Positions 1-6,458 of a DNA stretch of 26,731 nucleotides are shown here, piece after piece. This DNA is from a virus. The stretch lies in the IMG/VR virus record IMGVR_UViG_3300024259_000136, positions 1 to 26,731 of that record. One strand, written 5' to 3'. Under the pieces are notes generated by a model, which saw nothing but the letters and a program-made list of their open reading frames with translations, was not told where the DNA came from and did not search any database. Both the position numbers and the translations under genes were made by a program. The first letter of the stretch is position 1. Every line of letters starts with the position of its first letter.

Positions 1-209
1 AAGTCGTAATCATCAGCGTCAGTCCAGAGTTTGTAACACTCTGAATAAGTCAGTAGTGCCAGCCCTGCATCATCTGTCTTGGGGAACAGGGCGGCGAGTC
101 TTGGGATAACTTTACTGAGTCCAAGTTCTGTAAATCCAGCGATAACCCTGTCATCAACTTGTTCTGATTCCAATATCAGTATCTCCCTAATCTGTTCTTC
201 CTTAGTCAT
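1..209 (-). CDS. Hypothetical protein, C-terminus cut by window edge
   Basis: Reading leftwards from an ATG at 207-209, an open frame of 69 codons runs off the left edge of the window. The protein starts MTKEEQIREILILESEQVDD and later reads TDDAGLALLTYSECYKLWTD. It is acidic and looks helical at its N-terminus. A GAGGTG motif lies five bases before the start, and the gene begins 23 bases after the stop of the HNH gene, so it is probably co-transcribed with it. Codon use is visibly more AT-rich (ATA, TTA, AAA, GTT, ACT) than in the genes to its right. I do not recognise a family. The start is well supported; the function is unknown. Confidence 0.65.
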   Translation of the reverse strand, partial: MTKEEQIREILILESEQVDDRVIAGFTELGLSKVIPRLAALFPKTDDAGLALLTYSECYKLWTDADDYD

Positions 210-232
210 TCTTCACCTCACTGATCTGTTCT

Positions 233-598
233 TCATTCATCACCCAACTCCTTGATCGCTTCCTTCAGGTATAGCGTGATCGCGTTCTCGTCCGGCTTCT
301 GGGGGGTCCGCGCCCGGATCATCAGGTGCTGGTAGGCCACCACCCCCAGGAGCTTCTTGAAGAACTGAACCTTCTCCTCGGCCTGGGAGTCCAGATACAT
401 GTGGCAGCCTCCGCACAAGCCGGCAGCATTGTCCGGATCCCACCGGGTGGACTTCTTGGCGCGTCCGAACATGTGGGCGCACTGGAGATCCTTGTAGGAT
501 ACCTTCCAGTGACCACAGCGTTCACATCCATGGCCCCGGCTGATTGCCCGGCGCCGGATGTACTCGGAGAAGAGCTTGTCCAGTGGTGAGATCTTCAT
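233..598 (-). CDS. HNH/NinG-like recombination nuclease
   Basis: This 121-residue protein has Cys pairs at residues 25/28 (CERCG) and 62/65 (CGGCH), with C40-A-H42 between them and FGRAKKSTRWDPDNAA in the middle. That arrangement is typical of the zinc-bound HNH-like fold of phage NinG/Ref-type proteins, which act in phage recombination or on branched DNA. The C-terminal helix carries the IRARTPQKPDE segment that I recall from this family. I chose the ATG at 596-598 because it overlaps the preceding stop as ATGA; an in-frame ATG ten codons upstream (626-628) lies inside the previous gene and has less support. It is the distal part of the replication operon. Fold assignment is fairly secure; the exact substrate (Holliday junction, ssDNA or other) is inferred from the family. 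Confidence 0.8.
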   Translation of the reverse strand: MKISPLDKLFSEYIRRRAISRGHGCERCGHWKVSYKDLQCAHMFGRAKKSTRWDPDNAAGLCGGCHMYLDSQAEEKVQFFKKLLGVVAYQHLMIRARTPQKPDENAITLYLKEAIKELGDE

Positions 599-753
599 GG
601 CGCGTTGTACTCCGCTTTGGTTGGCCACGGTGCGTAGGAGTCACACATCAATGCGCCCTCGCCACACGCCGAAAGGTCGAGTTCATCCACAAGGCAATCC
701 TCGCCGTTCTTGTTGTGGCAGCACTCTTCGTTGGTGCAGTTGATCGTCGCCAT
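595..753 (-). CDS. Small Cys-rich protein, 52 aa
   Basis: The 52-residue product contains seven cysteines arranged around CTNEECCHNKNG, DCLVDELDL, SACGEG and MCDSYAP. It looks like a small disulfide or metal-binding phage protein; similar Cys-rich mini-proteins with a C-x4-C pattern followed by a C-terminal C-x-S-Y occur in phages of Gram-positive bacteria, as far as I recall. Its ATG (751-753) overlaps the stop of the gene before it (TGATG) and its TGA overlaps the start of the HNH gene (ATGA), so it is translationally coupled on both sides. The GGAGGGGAG just before the start is a strong ribosome binding site. Function unknown. Confidence 0.7.
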   Translation of the reverse strand: MATINCTNEECCHNKNGEDCLVDELDLSACGEGALMCDSYAPWPTKAEYNAP

Positions 754-917
754 CACTCCCCTCCCTTCAGGTGGACGCCGTTCACCCAGCGGAAGAACAA
801 TCGGAGGTCAATCTGCTGGGCTTCATTGTATGTCCGCATCGGCCAGGCTTCCTTCATGGCTGCGGAGAACGCCGGGTAGATTTTATCCAGATCCCGTTCC
901 AGTTCCTCGGTGTTCAT
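753..917 (-). CDS. Hypothetical protein, 54 aa
   Basis: A 54-residue protein starting MNTEELERDLDKIYPAFSAA and ending FFRWVNGVHLKGGE. Its ATG overlaps the stop of the DnaC-like gene (TGATG) and its own TGA overlaps the next ATG, which supports it as a real gene in a tightly coupled operon. The sequence is amphipathic and probably helical. Lying directly after the helicase loader, it may be a replication accessory factor, but that is only context. No recognised family. Confidence 0.65.
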   Translation of the reverse strand: MNTEELERDLDKIYPAFSAAMKEAWPMRTYNEAQQIDLRLFFRWVNGVHLKGGE

Positions 918-1831
918 CACTTACCCTCCCCGAAGCGGAAGGACTTACCCTTCATCTCGATGATGTTCCCCCGCGTCATCTCCATGATCCGTTCCGCGGT
1001 GGCCTGACCCAGTAGCCGGGACACCCCGTCCAGATTGTAGTTCGCGCTGATCACGATCGGGAGATCCGCCTGGTATCGGGCGTCAATCAGGTTCCAGTAG
1101 ACGCGCTGGACGAAGTCCATGTTCGTCACCTTCTCCTTCCCGAGGTCGTCCAGGAGGAGGAGGGGTGCCGTGGTGAGGCGCCGGTAGATCATCTCCTCGG
1201 TGACCACCGGACGGCCACCGTCCGGGTTCTGGTTGTAGGACGCCCGGATGTTCCTGAACAACTCCCTCTCGGCGATGAACCGGATCGGGATGGTTGAATG
1301 TTCAGGGTCTCCCACCCACCTGTCCAGTATCCGGTGGCCCATCGCTGCCATCAGGTGGGTCTTCCCCACCCCGTAGAGAGGGGCCTCGCTGTAGAGGAAT
1401 ATACTCGGCATCCCCTTCGCGTACCCGTCATAGTTCTCGGCGTATTCCTTGATCAGGTCATAGGCCTGGGGCTGGCGGTCTCGGACGAAAGTCTCGAATA
1501 CCGTGAGCTGGTACTTCGCCGGGATCCCAGACCATTCTTCCCGCCACTTCCGCCGGACGCCGGCACGAGCCATGTCCAGCGAGGCCTTCCGCCGGTGCTC
1601 ATCAGTGGAGTTCATTTCGATGTGGCACTTCTGGCACCACTGATCCGTCATGTCGTGTTCCACCCCGGAGATCACGACCACCCGTTCAGGTGTCATGAAC
1701 TTATCGGCGCACTTATGGCAGATCCGCTCCACCTGAGTGGATCCGTCCGACGTCACTGAAAACGCTCCCGCCAGGTTTGTCCACCTGTTGGTTGACGTCC
1801 GTGGTTCGGTTTTGTGTTCTTCCTGACTCAT
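917..1831 (-). CDS. DnaC/IstB-like helicase loader ATPase
   Basis: 304 residues. The N-terminus carries two CxxC pairs (residues 38/41 CHKC and 66/69 CQKC) that probably form a zinc ribbon. The C-terminal two thirds is an AAA+ ATPase: Walker A APLYGVGKTHL with K157, Walker B LLLLDDLG with D228/D229, sensor I at ISANYN (261-266) and a likely arginine finger near R281. This is the DnaC/IstB/phage helicase-loader layout; in phages such proteins load the host or phage replicative helicase at the origin. It follows the initiator-like gene, as expected. A strong AAGGAGG lies seven bases before the ATG at 1831, which fixes the start inside the 3' end of the initiator gene: the two overlap out of frame by 119 bases. 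The Walker A lead-in is less canonical than GPPGTGKT but keeps the essential G-x-GKT. Confidence 0.9.
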   Translation of the reverse strand: MSQEEHKTEPRTSTNRWTNLAGAFSVTSDGSTQVERICHKCADKFMTPERVVVISGVEHDMTDQWCQKCHIEMNSTDEHRRKASLDMARAGVRRKWREEWSGIPAKYQLTVFETFVRDRQPQAYDLIKEYAENYDGYAKGMPSIFLYSEAPLYGVGKTHLMAAMGHRILDRWVGDPEHSTIPIRFIAERELFRNIRASYNQNPDGGRPVVTEEMIYRRLTTAPLLLLDDLGKEKVTNMDFVQRVYWNLIDARYQADLPIVISANYNLDGVSRLLGQATAERIMEMTRGNIIEMKGKSFRFGEGK

Positions 1832-2543
1832 CGGCTTCCTCCTTGAACTTCTTCGCGTTGGCCATCCAGTTGTATATCTGGCTGGACGGGTTGCTGTTGG
1901 CCATCAGGGGTTTCCCGATCTTGTAGGCTACCCACTGCCGGCTGACCTCTTCCAGATTGAGATACGGGAACTCCTCCCGCAGTTTGGCCAGTAGCTCCTG
2001 TGCTTTGGGCATGGTGATCTTGGCCTTGAAGCCCGGTACACTGAGCCATATAGTCAATATCTGTTTATCAGTCGGCGTTACCTTTCCTTCTATTAACTTC
2101 TCTTCTATTACCTTAACCTTAACTTCCTTTGTGCCCGGAGTACTCCCGGAGTCCTCCGGCGGGACATCTGCGGGAGCACTCCCGGAGTCCTCCGGCGGTG
2201 GTAGGTCGGAGGGACTTTCACGGTCAGGCCGCAGCGTTTGGTTGTCCGCGAATCCTGGGAAGTAGCAGTACCGGGTACCGCGGAAGTGATAGAAGTGTAC
2301 CAGTGGGACGTTGTCGGAATCCTTGGCGGCCGCCAGTTCGTCCATGGCGGCGCTGATATCCTCCGCGGTGATGTCGTCCCACGGTAAAAGCTGGGAGCGC
2401 CAGATGATGGACTCCCCATAGTACCTGCCGTCAATGTCGGCATGGACCATCCCGTAGATGAAGAGGAGGCGAGCCAGGACGGAACACGATGCCAGTTCCC
2501 GGCTCTGGACGATCTTCCGCTTGAGCATGCGTCCTTGTGCCAT
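1713..2543 (-). CDS. Phage replication initiator-like protein (DnaD/replisome-organiser type)
   Basis: About 276 residues. The N-terminal 90 residues (LKRKIVQSRELASCSVLARL, LLFIYGMVHADIDGRYYG, LVHFYHFRGTRYCYFPGF) match the winged-helix start common to phage replisome organisers. It is followed by a Pro/Ser/Asp-rich linker containing two copies of PPEDSGS, then a helical C-terminal region with WLSVPGFKAKI and NPSSQIYNWMANAKKFKEE that resembles DnaD-like tails. The expected role is binding the phage origin and recruiting the downstream DnaC-like loader. Two ATGs are adjacent (2541-2543 and 2544-2546); I prefer the inner one because GGAGG is then five bases away. The upstream gene's TAG sits just before the ribosome binding site. 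The 3' end overlaps the loader gene by 119 bases. Family level is fairly sure; the origin is not located. Confidence 0.8.
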   Translation of the reverse strand: MAQGRMLKRKIVQSRELASCSVLARLLFIYGMVHADIDGRYYGESIIWRSQLLPWDDITAEDISAAMDELAAAKDSDNVPLVHFYHFRGTRYCYFPGFADNQTLRPDRESPSDLPPPEDSGSAPADVPPEDSGSTPGTKEVKVKVIEEKLIEGKVTPTDKQILTIWLSVPGFKAKITMPKAQELLAKLREEFPYLNLEEVSRQWVAYKIGKPLMANSNPSSQIYNWMANAKKFKEEADESGRTQNRTTDVNQQVDKPGGSVFSDVGRIHSGGADLP

Positions 2544-2552
2544 CATCCCCTC

Positions 2553-3458
2553 CTATCTGACCGTCACGTCAGGTTCTTCCCAGATCCGGACGCCGGCGAT
2601 GTTGACGATGCCGTTCTTGACGGCCGCCCGGATAGCCTTCTCATCGGGGCAGCAGTACTCACGGGGAACCATGTCGGGGTTGAGGACTTCGAACATCGGC
2701 TTCATCCTCAGTCCTGTGGATCCCACTTGCCCCCGCGTCAGGTGGCTGGCCTTGTCCGGTAGTGGTGCCTGTGGCGTCTCGGGCTCGGTGACCTCACCGG
2801 TGTCCTCGTCCACCTTGATCTCGGCGAGGCGCTGGGCTTCGGCCAGGGCGGCCGCCCTCCGCGCCTCATCAGCCACCCGCATCTTCTCGGCGGTGTAGGT
2901 GGCGACCTTCTGGCGGAGGCGTTTGTCGGATTCCAGAAGGGGATTCACGATGTCCTTGAAGTCCTGGTCTATGGCGTCCTTGGCGTCCCGGAGGGGGCCG
3001 ACGTACTCGGTGCGCTTCCCCTCCAGCGCCTTCTTCAGCTTGGCCACCATGGAGAGGTTGTCCGAGGCATGCTTGGCGCTGGCGTCATCAGTGACCTCCG
3101 CCGTGTCAAGGTAGTGGATCAGGGTCCCCACCTCTTCCTTCATGCGCTGGACTTCTAGGTCTTGGAGTGGGGCGATGCTGAACAACAGTGTAGTGACGGG
3201 GAGTGGCTCCCAGACCATAGCGGCGACATCTTCTTCCGTAGCCTCCTGGACGAAGGGGTTATCCTTCTCGTCCGGCGTCTGCTTCAGCGGCGAGAGCGTC
3301 CCATCCATCGTCGTCAGGTTCGTCACCGGCAACGATTCTGTCGGCTGCTGCTGTGACGGGGTCGACTCCGTCGGGCTCGGCTTCTGGTCCTCCGCCGTCA
3401 ACGTCGATGCCTCCGGATTGAGATTGCTTTGGTTCAGTCCCTGATCCTTTATTGCCAT
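2553..3458 (-). CDS. Coiled-coil phage protein associated with recombination/replication genes
   Basis: 301 residues. Residues 1-95 are low-complexity (Ser/Thr/Pro/Gln-rich); the middle is a long charged helix (KKALEGKRTEYVGPLRDAKD onward to about residue 215); the C-terminus (MKPMFEVLNPDMVPREYCCP, KNGIVNIAGVRIWEEPD) is a compact domain. This helix-plus-FEVLNPDMVPREY layout is common in phage proteins next to single-strand annealing or gp3-like genes, but its biochemical function is not known to me. The start is supported by AGAGGAGG six bases before the ATG, which lies inside the upstream gene, giving a 200-base out-of-frame overlap. The low-complexity N-terminus coincides almost exactly with that overlap, as expected for overprinted sequence. 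Confidence 0.75.
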   Translation of the reverse strand: MAIKDQGLNQSNLNPEASTLTAEDQKPSPTESTPSQQQPTESLPVTNLTTMDGTLSPLKQTPDEKDNPFVQEATEEDVAAMVWEPLPVTTLLFSIAPLQDLEVQRMKEEVGTLIHYLDTAEVTDDASAKHASDNLSMVAKLKKALEGKRTEYVGPLRDAKDAIDQDFKDIVNPLLESDKRLRQKVATYTAEKMRVADEARRAAALAEAQRLAEIKVDEDTGEVTEPETPQAPLPDKASHLTRGQVGSTGLRMKPMFEVLNPDMVPREYCCPDEKAIRAAVKNGIVNIAGVRIWEEPDVTVR

Positions 3459-4521
3459 TCGTGGCCTCCTCTACGATCTTCTCCGCGGCCCACCGGATCT
3501 GCTTCTTGGACATGGCCGCCCAGTCAGCGCCGGTGAATCCTTTGGCCTGCGCCATCTTCATGATGACCAGTGGGTCAACCCCGCAGGTCTTGGCGAACTT
3601 TATCAGGGCTGATATGTCGGTGGTGGTACATAGACCCGCGGCATCCTTCGCCGGGATGTTGTCCGGGATCACGAACTCAGTCTTGGTCTCCGGTTCCTGG
3701 CGGGCGATCGCCGCATCTGGGATCTCGTCGTCCCCGGCCGGGAGCGCGAGGAGATCATCCGGCGCGTCCCCGTCGGCCACCGGCGGCATCAGTGCCTCGT
3801 TGGCGGGGCGGGCAGCCAGTTCCAGTACCTGCCGGAGCTTCGTCTCGCACCGGAGGTTCAGGACGTGTACCTTCTTCTTTTTATGGTCATCGGGGTTGAC
3901 GACATCGATCGGTTCCAGGGTGAGCTGGAGCGGAATCATGTGAACCCGCCCCGCGACCGACTTGATCATGGCCGCGCAGCTATTGATGTTGATGATGGAG
4001 TTGATGGAGCCGGTGTCGATCTGCCAGATGCCCAGACCGGGCGCGTCGGGTAACATGAACTGGAGGTTCATGGTCTCCCTGCACTGGCGCTTCTTGTCCT
4101 TGTAATCGGGGCACTCGCGGCCGGCGCAGGGCTGACCCTTCTGCCAGACCGAGTCCTTCGTGTCCCTCCCGGCGATATCACCGGTGTCCACGTCGACCAG
4201 GCGGTCGCATGTCTCACCGTCACCCCGGCAGACGAGGCCGCGTGTCCTGGAGTAGCACCTGTAGAACTGGCTAGCCCAGACGTCCGGGTCGGCCACGGGG
4301 ATGATGATGTCCAGCGACTTGGGGTTCTCCCCGAAGATGGCCTCCAGTTCCTCGCGCCGGTCCTCGGTGAAGACGAAGTAGTCTGTGGCCTTGGGCCGGG
4401 TGACGGGCTCACCGTTCCGGATGACGGGCTTCCCATCCTTCATGACGGGCACTTGGAGCCCGAGGTGGATCTTGCCCAGACGGGGCAGGCGTTGGCGTTC
4501 TGATACTCCTTTGATCGGCAT
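3259..4521 (-). CDS. phiC31 gp3-like (recombination directionality factor-like) protein
   Basis: 420 residues. It opens with PIKGVSERQRLPRLGKIHLG, continues with KATDYFVF, FGENPKSLDIIIPVADPD, LVCRGDGETCDRLVDVDTGD, a Cys cluster (CAGRECPDYKDKKRQC), and QIDTGSINSIININS. I recognise this as the phage family grouped with the recombination directionality factor gp3 of phiC31; many members sit in replication/recombination blocks without a known serine integrase nearby, so the RDF role is not proven. The C-terminal 150 residues differ: a helical segment (ALIKFAKTCGVDPLVIMKMA) and a Gly/Asp/Glu-rich acidic tail. The ATG at 4519-4521 has AGGAGGAG in front of it; an ATG 38 codons upstream overlaps a small gene and is unlikely. 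The last 200 bases overlap the next gene. No integrase is visible in this window. Confidence 0.72.
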   Translation of the reverse strand: MPIKGVSERQRLPRLGKIHLGLQVPVMKDGKPVIRNGEPVTRPKATDYFVFTEDRREELEAIFGENPKSLDIIIPVADPDVWASQFYRCYSRTRGLVCRGDGETCDRLVDVDTGDIAGRDTKDSVWQKGQPCAGRECPDYKDKKRQCRETMNLQFMLPDAPGLGIWQIDTGSINSIININSCAAMIKSVAGRVHMIPLQLTLEPIDVVNPDDHKKKKVHVLNLRCETKLRQVLELAARPANEALMPPVADGDAPDDLLALPAGDDEIPDAAIARQEPETKTEFVIPDNIPAKDAAGLCTTTDISALIKFAKTCGVDPLVIMKMAQAKGFTGADWAAMSKKQIRWAAEKIVEEATNGNKGSGTEPKQSQSGGIDVDGGGPEAEPDGVDPVTAAADRIVAGDEPDDDGWDALAAEADAGREG

Positions 4522-4531
4522 AACTCCTCCT

Positions 4532-4669
4532 TTATAGATACATGGCCAGTGCCTTCCGAATGGCACCGAACCGCTTTTCCCTGACTTTCGTGGCCTTGAC
4601 CTCCACGGCCTTGTTGTGGGCGCGGCAACCCTCACGCTGCCGTTCCATCTGAATACTGCGCTTGGCCAT
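4532..4669 (-). CDS. Small basic protein, 45 aa
   Basis: A 45-residue, Lys/Arg-rich protein, MAKRSIQMERQREGCRAHNK to the C-terminal ALAMYL. It has a clear GGAGGCAG ribosome binding site; two ATGs are adjacent and I take the second because its spacing is better. It ends 10 bases before the gp3-like start, with the TAA immediately followed by that gene's AGGAGGAG site. The charge suggests nucleic-acid contact, but I recognise no family. Confidence 0.6.
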   Translation of the reverse strand: MAKRSIQMERQREGCRAHNKAVEVKATKVREKRFGAIRKALAMYL

Positions 4670-4693
4670 CATCTGCCTCCTTCGTTGTTCCTG

Positions 4694-5860
4694 TCAGATA
4701 ATAGGGCTTCTATCGAGATATGTCAACTCATGCTCGGCGATCCCCCGGAACACCTCGTAGATCTGCTGTGGGACTACGGCATTCCCTAGGCACTTAAGTC
4801 TGTCCACCCGCTTGGGAACCCCATTAGCCACTCTACCCACGTCGGGTTCAACGAGCCACCAACTGTTGAACTCAGTGTCTCGTCCCCGCGGCTTCCCCTC
4901 TGATTCGCCCCCCCATGCGCCCCGTCCGATGCCCTGATTGTTGGGAACATCTTGACCGCCAGCGTCAGCGGTGGAGTTGACACGTCCCCTTTGTCCCGCC
5001 TTATTGTCCAGGTCTCCTCGCACTCGTCCGTTGTCTTGCCTGCTCTGGGCGTTGGCCAGAGTTCTGCTGCCCCGACCTGTTCCTCCAGATTTCCCTTCCC
5101 CCTGTCGTACCAACAAGCTGGGGAGCGTTCCATCCCTACTCGCGGCGTACCCCACAATAAAGACTCGGTTTCTTCGGTGTAAGGCTCCGACATCGACAGC
5201 GCCGTAACTACACCAGCCGACAGAGTACCCCATTTCGGCCAGGTCATTGACCACTTCTCCAAAGACCCGTCCAGCATCAATTGTGAATAGTCCTGGTACA
5301 TTTTCAGCCACGACCCATCTGGGTCTCGCTTCGCCAATGAGTCTCCTGAACTCAGGCCAGAGGTTACGGCTGTCAAGAGTGCCTTGACGTTTACCCGCAG
5401 TGCTGAAAGGTTGGCAGGGGAAGCCGCCGGAGAGAACTGTGAGTCTTTGGCCATCGCCGTCGCCAGATCGTCCCCGCCGCTCTCCTCCCTGTTCACCCTC
5501 GCAAAGTCTGGACCCGATGGGCTGCCCTTCGGCGTCGGCCACAAAACTTGATTCCGGAGTCTCTGTGCCGAAGTCCTCGGGCGCCTCCCTTCCTGTGCCG
5601 CATCTATCCCCGCTTGAACGGTCTTGGGGCCGTCGCTCTTGTGATCCTCTACGGTTGGCGTGAGCCACAAGTTCGTTGATGGTTTCTCCTGTGACTCCCC
5701 TGACATCTCCAAACAGGGCAACATCTGGCCAGTGTTTTTCGAGGACTTTGATCGCATACGCATCAATCTCCACCTGTCCTATCGTTTCGAATCCCGCCCA
5801 TTCAGCGGCGAGGTCTATCCCCCCGATCCCGGTGAAGAGGCTCATGTGGGTCAACGTCAT
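4694..5860 (-). CDS. C5-cytosine DNA methyltransferase
   Basis: 388 residues. Motif I is SLFTGIGGIDLAAEWAGF (7-24); motif IV is GGFPCQPFSTAG with catalytic Cys149; motif VI is AENVPG (185-190); motif VIII is RRNRVFIVG (229-237); motifs IX/X are near RVDRLKCLGNAVVPQ (351-365). The enzyme transfers a methyl group from S-adenosylmethionine to cytosine C5, probably protecting phage DNA from host restriction. No cognate nuclease is seen, so it looks like an orphan enzyme. Between motif III and motif IV (about residues 65-140), and again before motif IX (about 240-335), the chain is Gly/Arg/Asp-rich and low in complexity, about 65 residues longer than usual in the first case. Those stretches are where a second, out-of-frame ORF is most protein-like. 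The ATG at 5858-5860 has GGAGGAG before it; upstream in-frame codons run back into the preceding gene. Confidence 0.93.
   Translation of the reverse strand: MTLTHMSLFTGIGGIDLAAEWAGFETIGQVEIDAYAIKVLEKHWPDVALFGDVRGVTGETINELVAHANRRGSQERRPQDRSSGDRCGTGREAPEDFGTETPESSFVADAEGQPIGSRLCEGEQGGERRGRSGDGDGQRLTVLSGGFPCQPFSTAGKRQGTLDSRNLWPEFRRLIGEARPRWVVAENVPGLFTIDAGRVFGEVVNDLAEMGYSVGWCSYGAVDVGALHRRNRVFIVGYAASRDGTLPSLLVRQGEGKSGGTGRGSRTLANAQSRQDNGRVRGDLDNKAGQRGRVNSTADAGGQDVPNNQGIGRGAWGGESEGKPRGRDTEFNSWWLVEPDVGRVANGVPKRVDRLKCLGNAVVPQQIYEVFRGIAEHELTYLDRSPII
4786..5763 (-). CDS. Out-of-frame ORF nested inside the methyltransferase gene (possible overprinted protein)
   Basis: A 325-codon ORF on the same strand, in the +1 frame, lies wholly within the methyltransferase gene. 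It repeats a W-P-T-P-like motif five times: LWLTPTVEDHKS, LWPTPKGSPSG, LWGTPRVGMERS, LWPTPRAGKTTD and MFPTIRASDGAHGG. It ends with SLNPTWVEWLMGFPSGWT. From memory (not checked), proteins with WPTP repeats and a terminal NPxWVEWLMGFPxGWT are common in phage annotations near C5-methyltransferases. The segment SPAASPANLSA is the shifted reading of methyltransferase motif IV. A GGTGGAG motif lies four bases before the ATG at 5761-5763. It may be a real second product or a conserved shadow produced by constraints on the enzyme; I cannot decide from one sequence. Confidence 0.45.
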   Translation of the reverse strand: MRMRSKSSKNTGQMLPCLEMSGESQEKPSTNLWLTPTVEDHKSDGPKTVQAGIDAAQEGRRPRTSAQRLRNQVLWPTPKGSPSGPDFARVNREESGGDDLATAMAKDSQFSPAASPANLSALRVNVKALLTAVTSGLSSGDSLAKRDPDGSWLKMYQDYSQLMLDGSLEKWSMTWPKWGTLSAGVVTALSMSEPYTEETESLLWGTPRVGMERSPACWYDRGKGNLEEQVGAAELWPTPRAGKTTDECEETWTIRRDKGDVSTPPLTLAVKMFPTIRASDGAHGGANQRGSRGDETLSSTVGGSLNPTWVEWLMGFPSGWTDLSA

Positions 5861-5880
5861 CCTGACTCCTCCTGGATGTA

Positions 5881-6051
5881 TCAAACCTTGGTCTGGTGGT
5901 CTATGAACACGGTGGACGGGTGTGCCCCTTTCGTGTCCTTGTAGATCGACGCCATCACGCATCCGTTACACTCCGGGCAGACACGGTAGCTGAGTAGCAC
6001 CCCCGTCATCTCGAAGTTCCTCTTGCAGGCTTCAGCGCATTCGTTTACCAT
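5881..6051 (-). CDS. Small zinc-binding-like protein, 56 aa
   Basis: 56 residues, MVNECAEACKRNFEMTGVLL, then YRVCPECNGC and a C-terminus HPSTVFIDHQTKV. The CxxCxxC cluster together with the N-terminal C-x3-C suggests a small metal-binding fold. An AAGGAGG precedes the ATG, and the stop lies 20 bases before the methyltransferase start, so it is probably co-translated with it. No family recognised. Confidence 0.65.
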   Translation of the reverse strand: MVNECAEACKRNFEMTGVLLSYRVCPECNGCVMASIYKDTKGAHPSTVFIDHQTKV

Positions 6052-6053
6052 CG

Positions 6054-6275
6054 CTAGACCTCCTTGGCCGCTTCCTTCAGCAGCCGAGCCACGTTGATCT
6101 TGGGGAACGCCAGCAGCGTCCCCGCCACGATCTTGGGTCCCGGTTGCCGGATCCCCCGGCTGACCAGAGACCAGGCCGCCCCAGAAACCCCCAGCATGCG
6201 AGCCATCAGCGGCCCCGACATCTCCTTCTCCGTCTGTTCTTCTACGAGGGCTTGGGCGAGTGGGTGTAGTTTCAC
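6054..6275 (-). CDS. Cro/XRE-like helix-turn-helix regulator
   Basis: 73 residues starting with GTG, placed directly after the preceding gene's TAA, with AAGGAGG in front. The segment SGPLMARMLGVSGAAWSLVS (20-39) reads as helix, turn and recognition helix of a lambda Cro/XRE-type DNA-binding domain, followed by GIRQPGPKIVAGTLLAFPKI, where helix four normally gives the hydrophobic core. It lies inside the leftward early operon, a common position for a phage Cro-like or replication-control regulator, and the near-palindrome at 7639-7655 is a plausible target. Both the regulator role and the target are inferred. Confidence 0.7.
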   Translation of the reverse strand: MKLHPLAQALVEEQTEKEMSGPLMARMLGVSGAAWSLVSRGIRQPGPKIVAGTLLAFPKINVARLLKEAAKEV

Positions 6276-6458
6276 TTAATCCTCCTTGACCGGGACGCAC
6301 ATCCCGTATCCCTTAATACTACAGAAGCTGGATCTGTCGTGGCACTTGAAGAGGTGGTGCTCGTCGCAGACCTCAACTGGCGAATGTGGGGTGATGTGGG
6401 TGCAATCCTTGTCCGGGCAATCACCGGCGTGTTCACAGAGATAGGTTTCCTTACTCAT
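6276..6458 (-). CDS. Cys-rich small protein, 60 aa
   Basis: 60 residues with seven cysteines and several histidines: YLCEHAGDCPDKDCTHITPH, VCDEHHLFKCHDRSSFC, and GMCVPVKED at the end. The spacing suggests a structural zinc or iron site rather than a catalytic domain. The ATG overlaps the preceding stop (TAATG) and the TAA is directly followed by the regulator's GTG. No family recognised. Confidence 0.65.
   Translation of the reverse strand: MSKETYLCEHAGDCPDKDCTHITPHSPVEVCDEHHLFKCHDRSSFCSIKGYGMCVPVKED

Noticed and set aside
3259-4521. Evidence of a serine integrase system from the gp3-like gene
   Set aside because: No recombinase gene or attachment site is visible, and gp3-like proteins occur in phages without known serine integrases.
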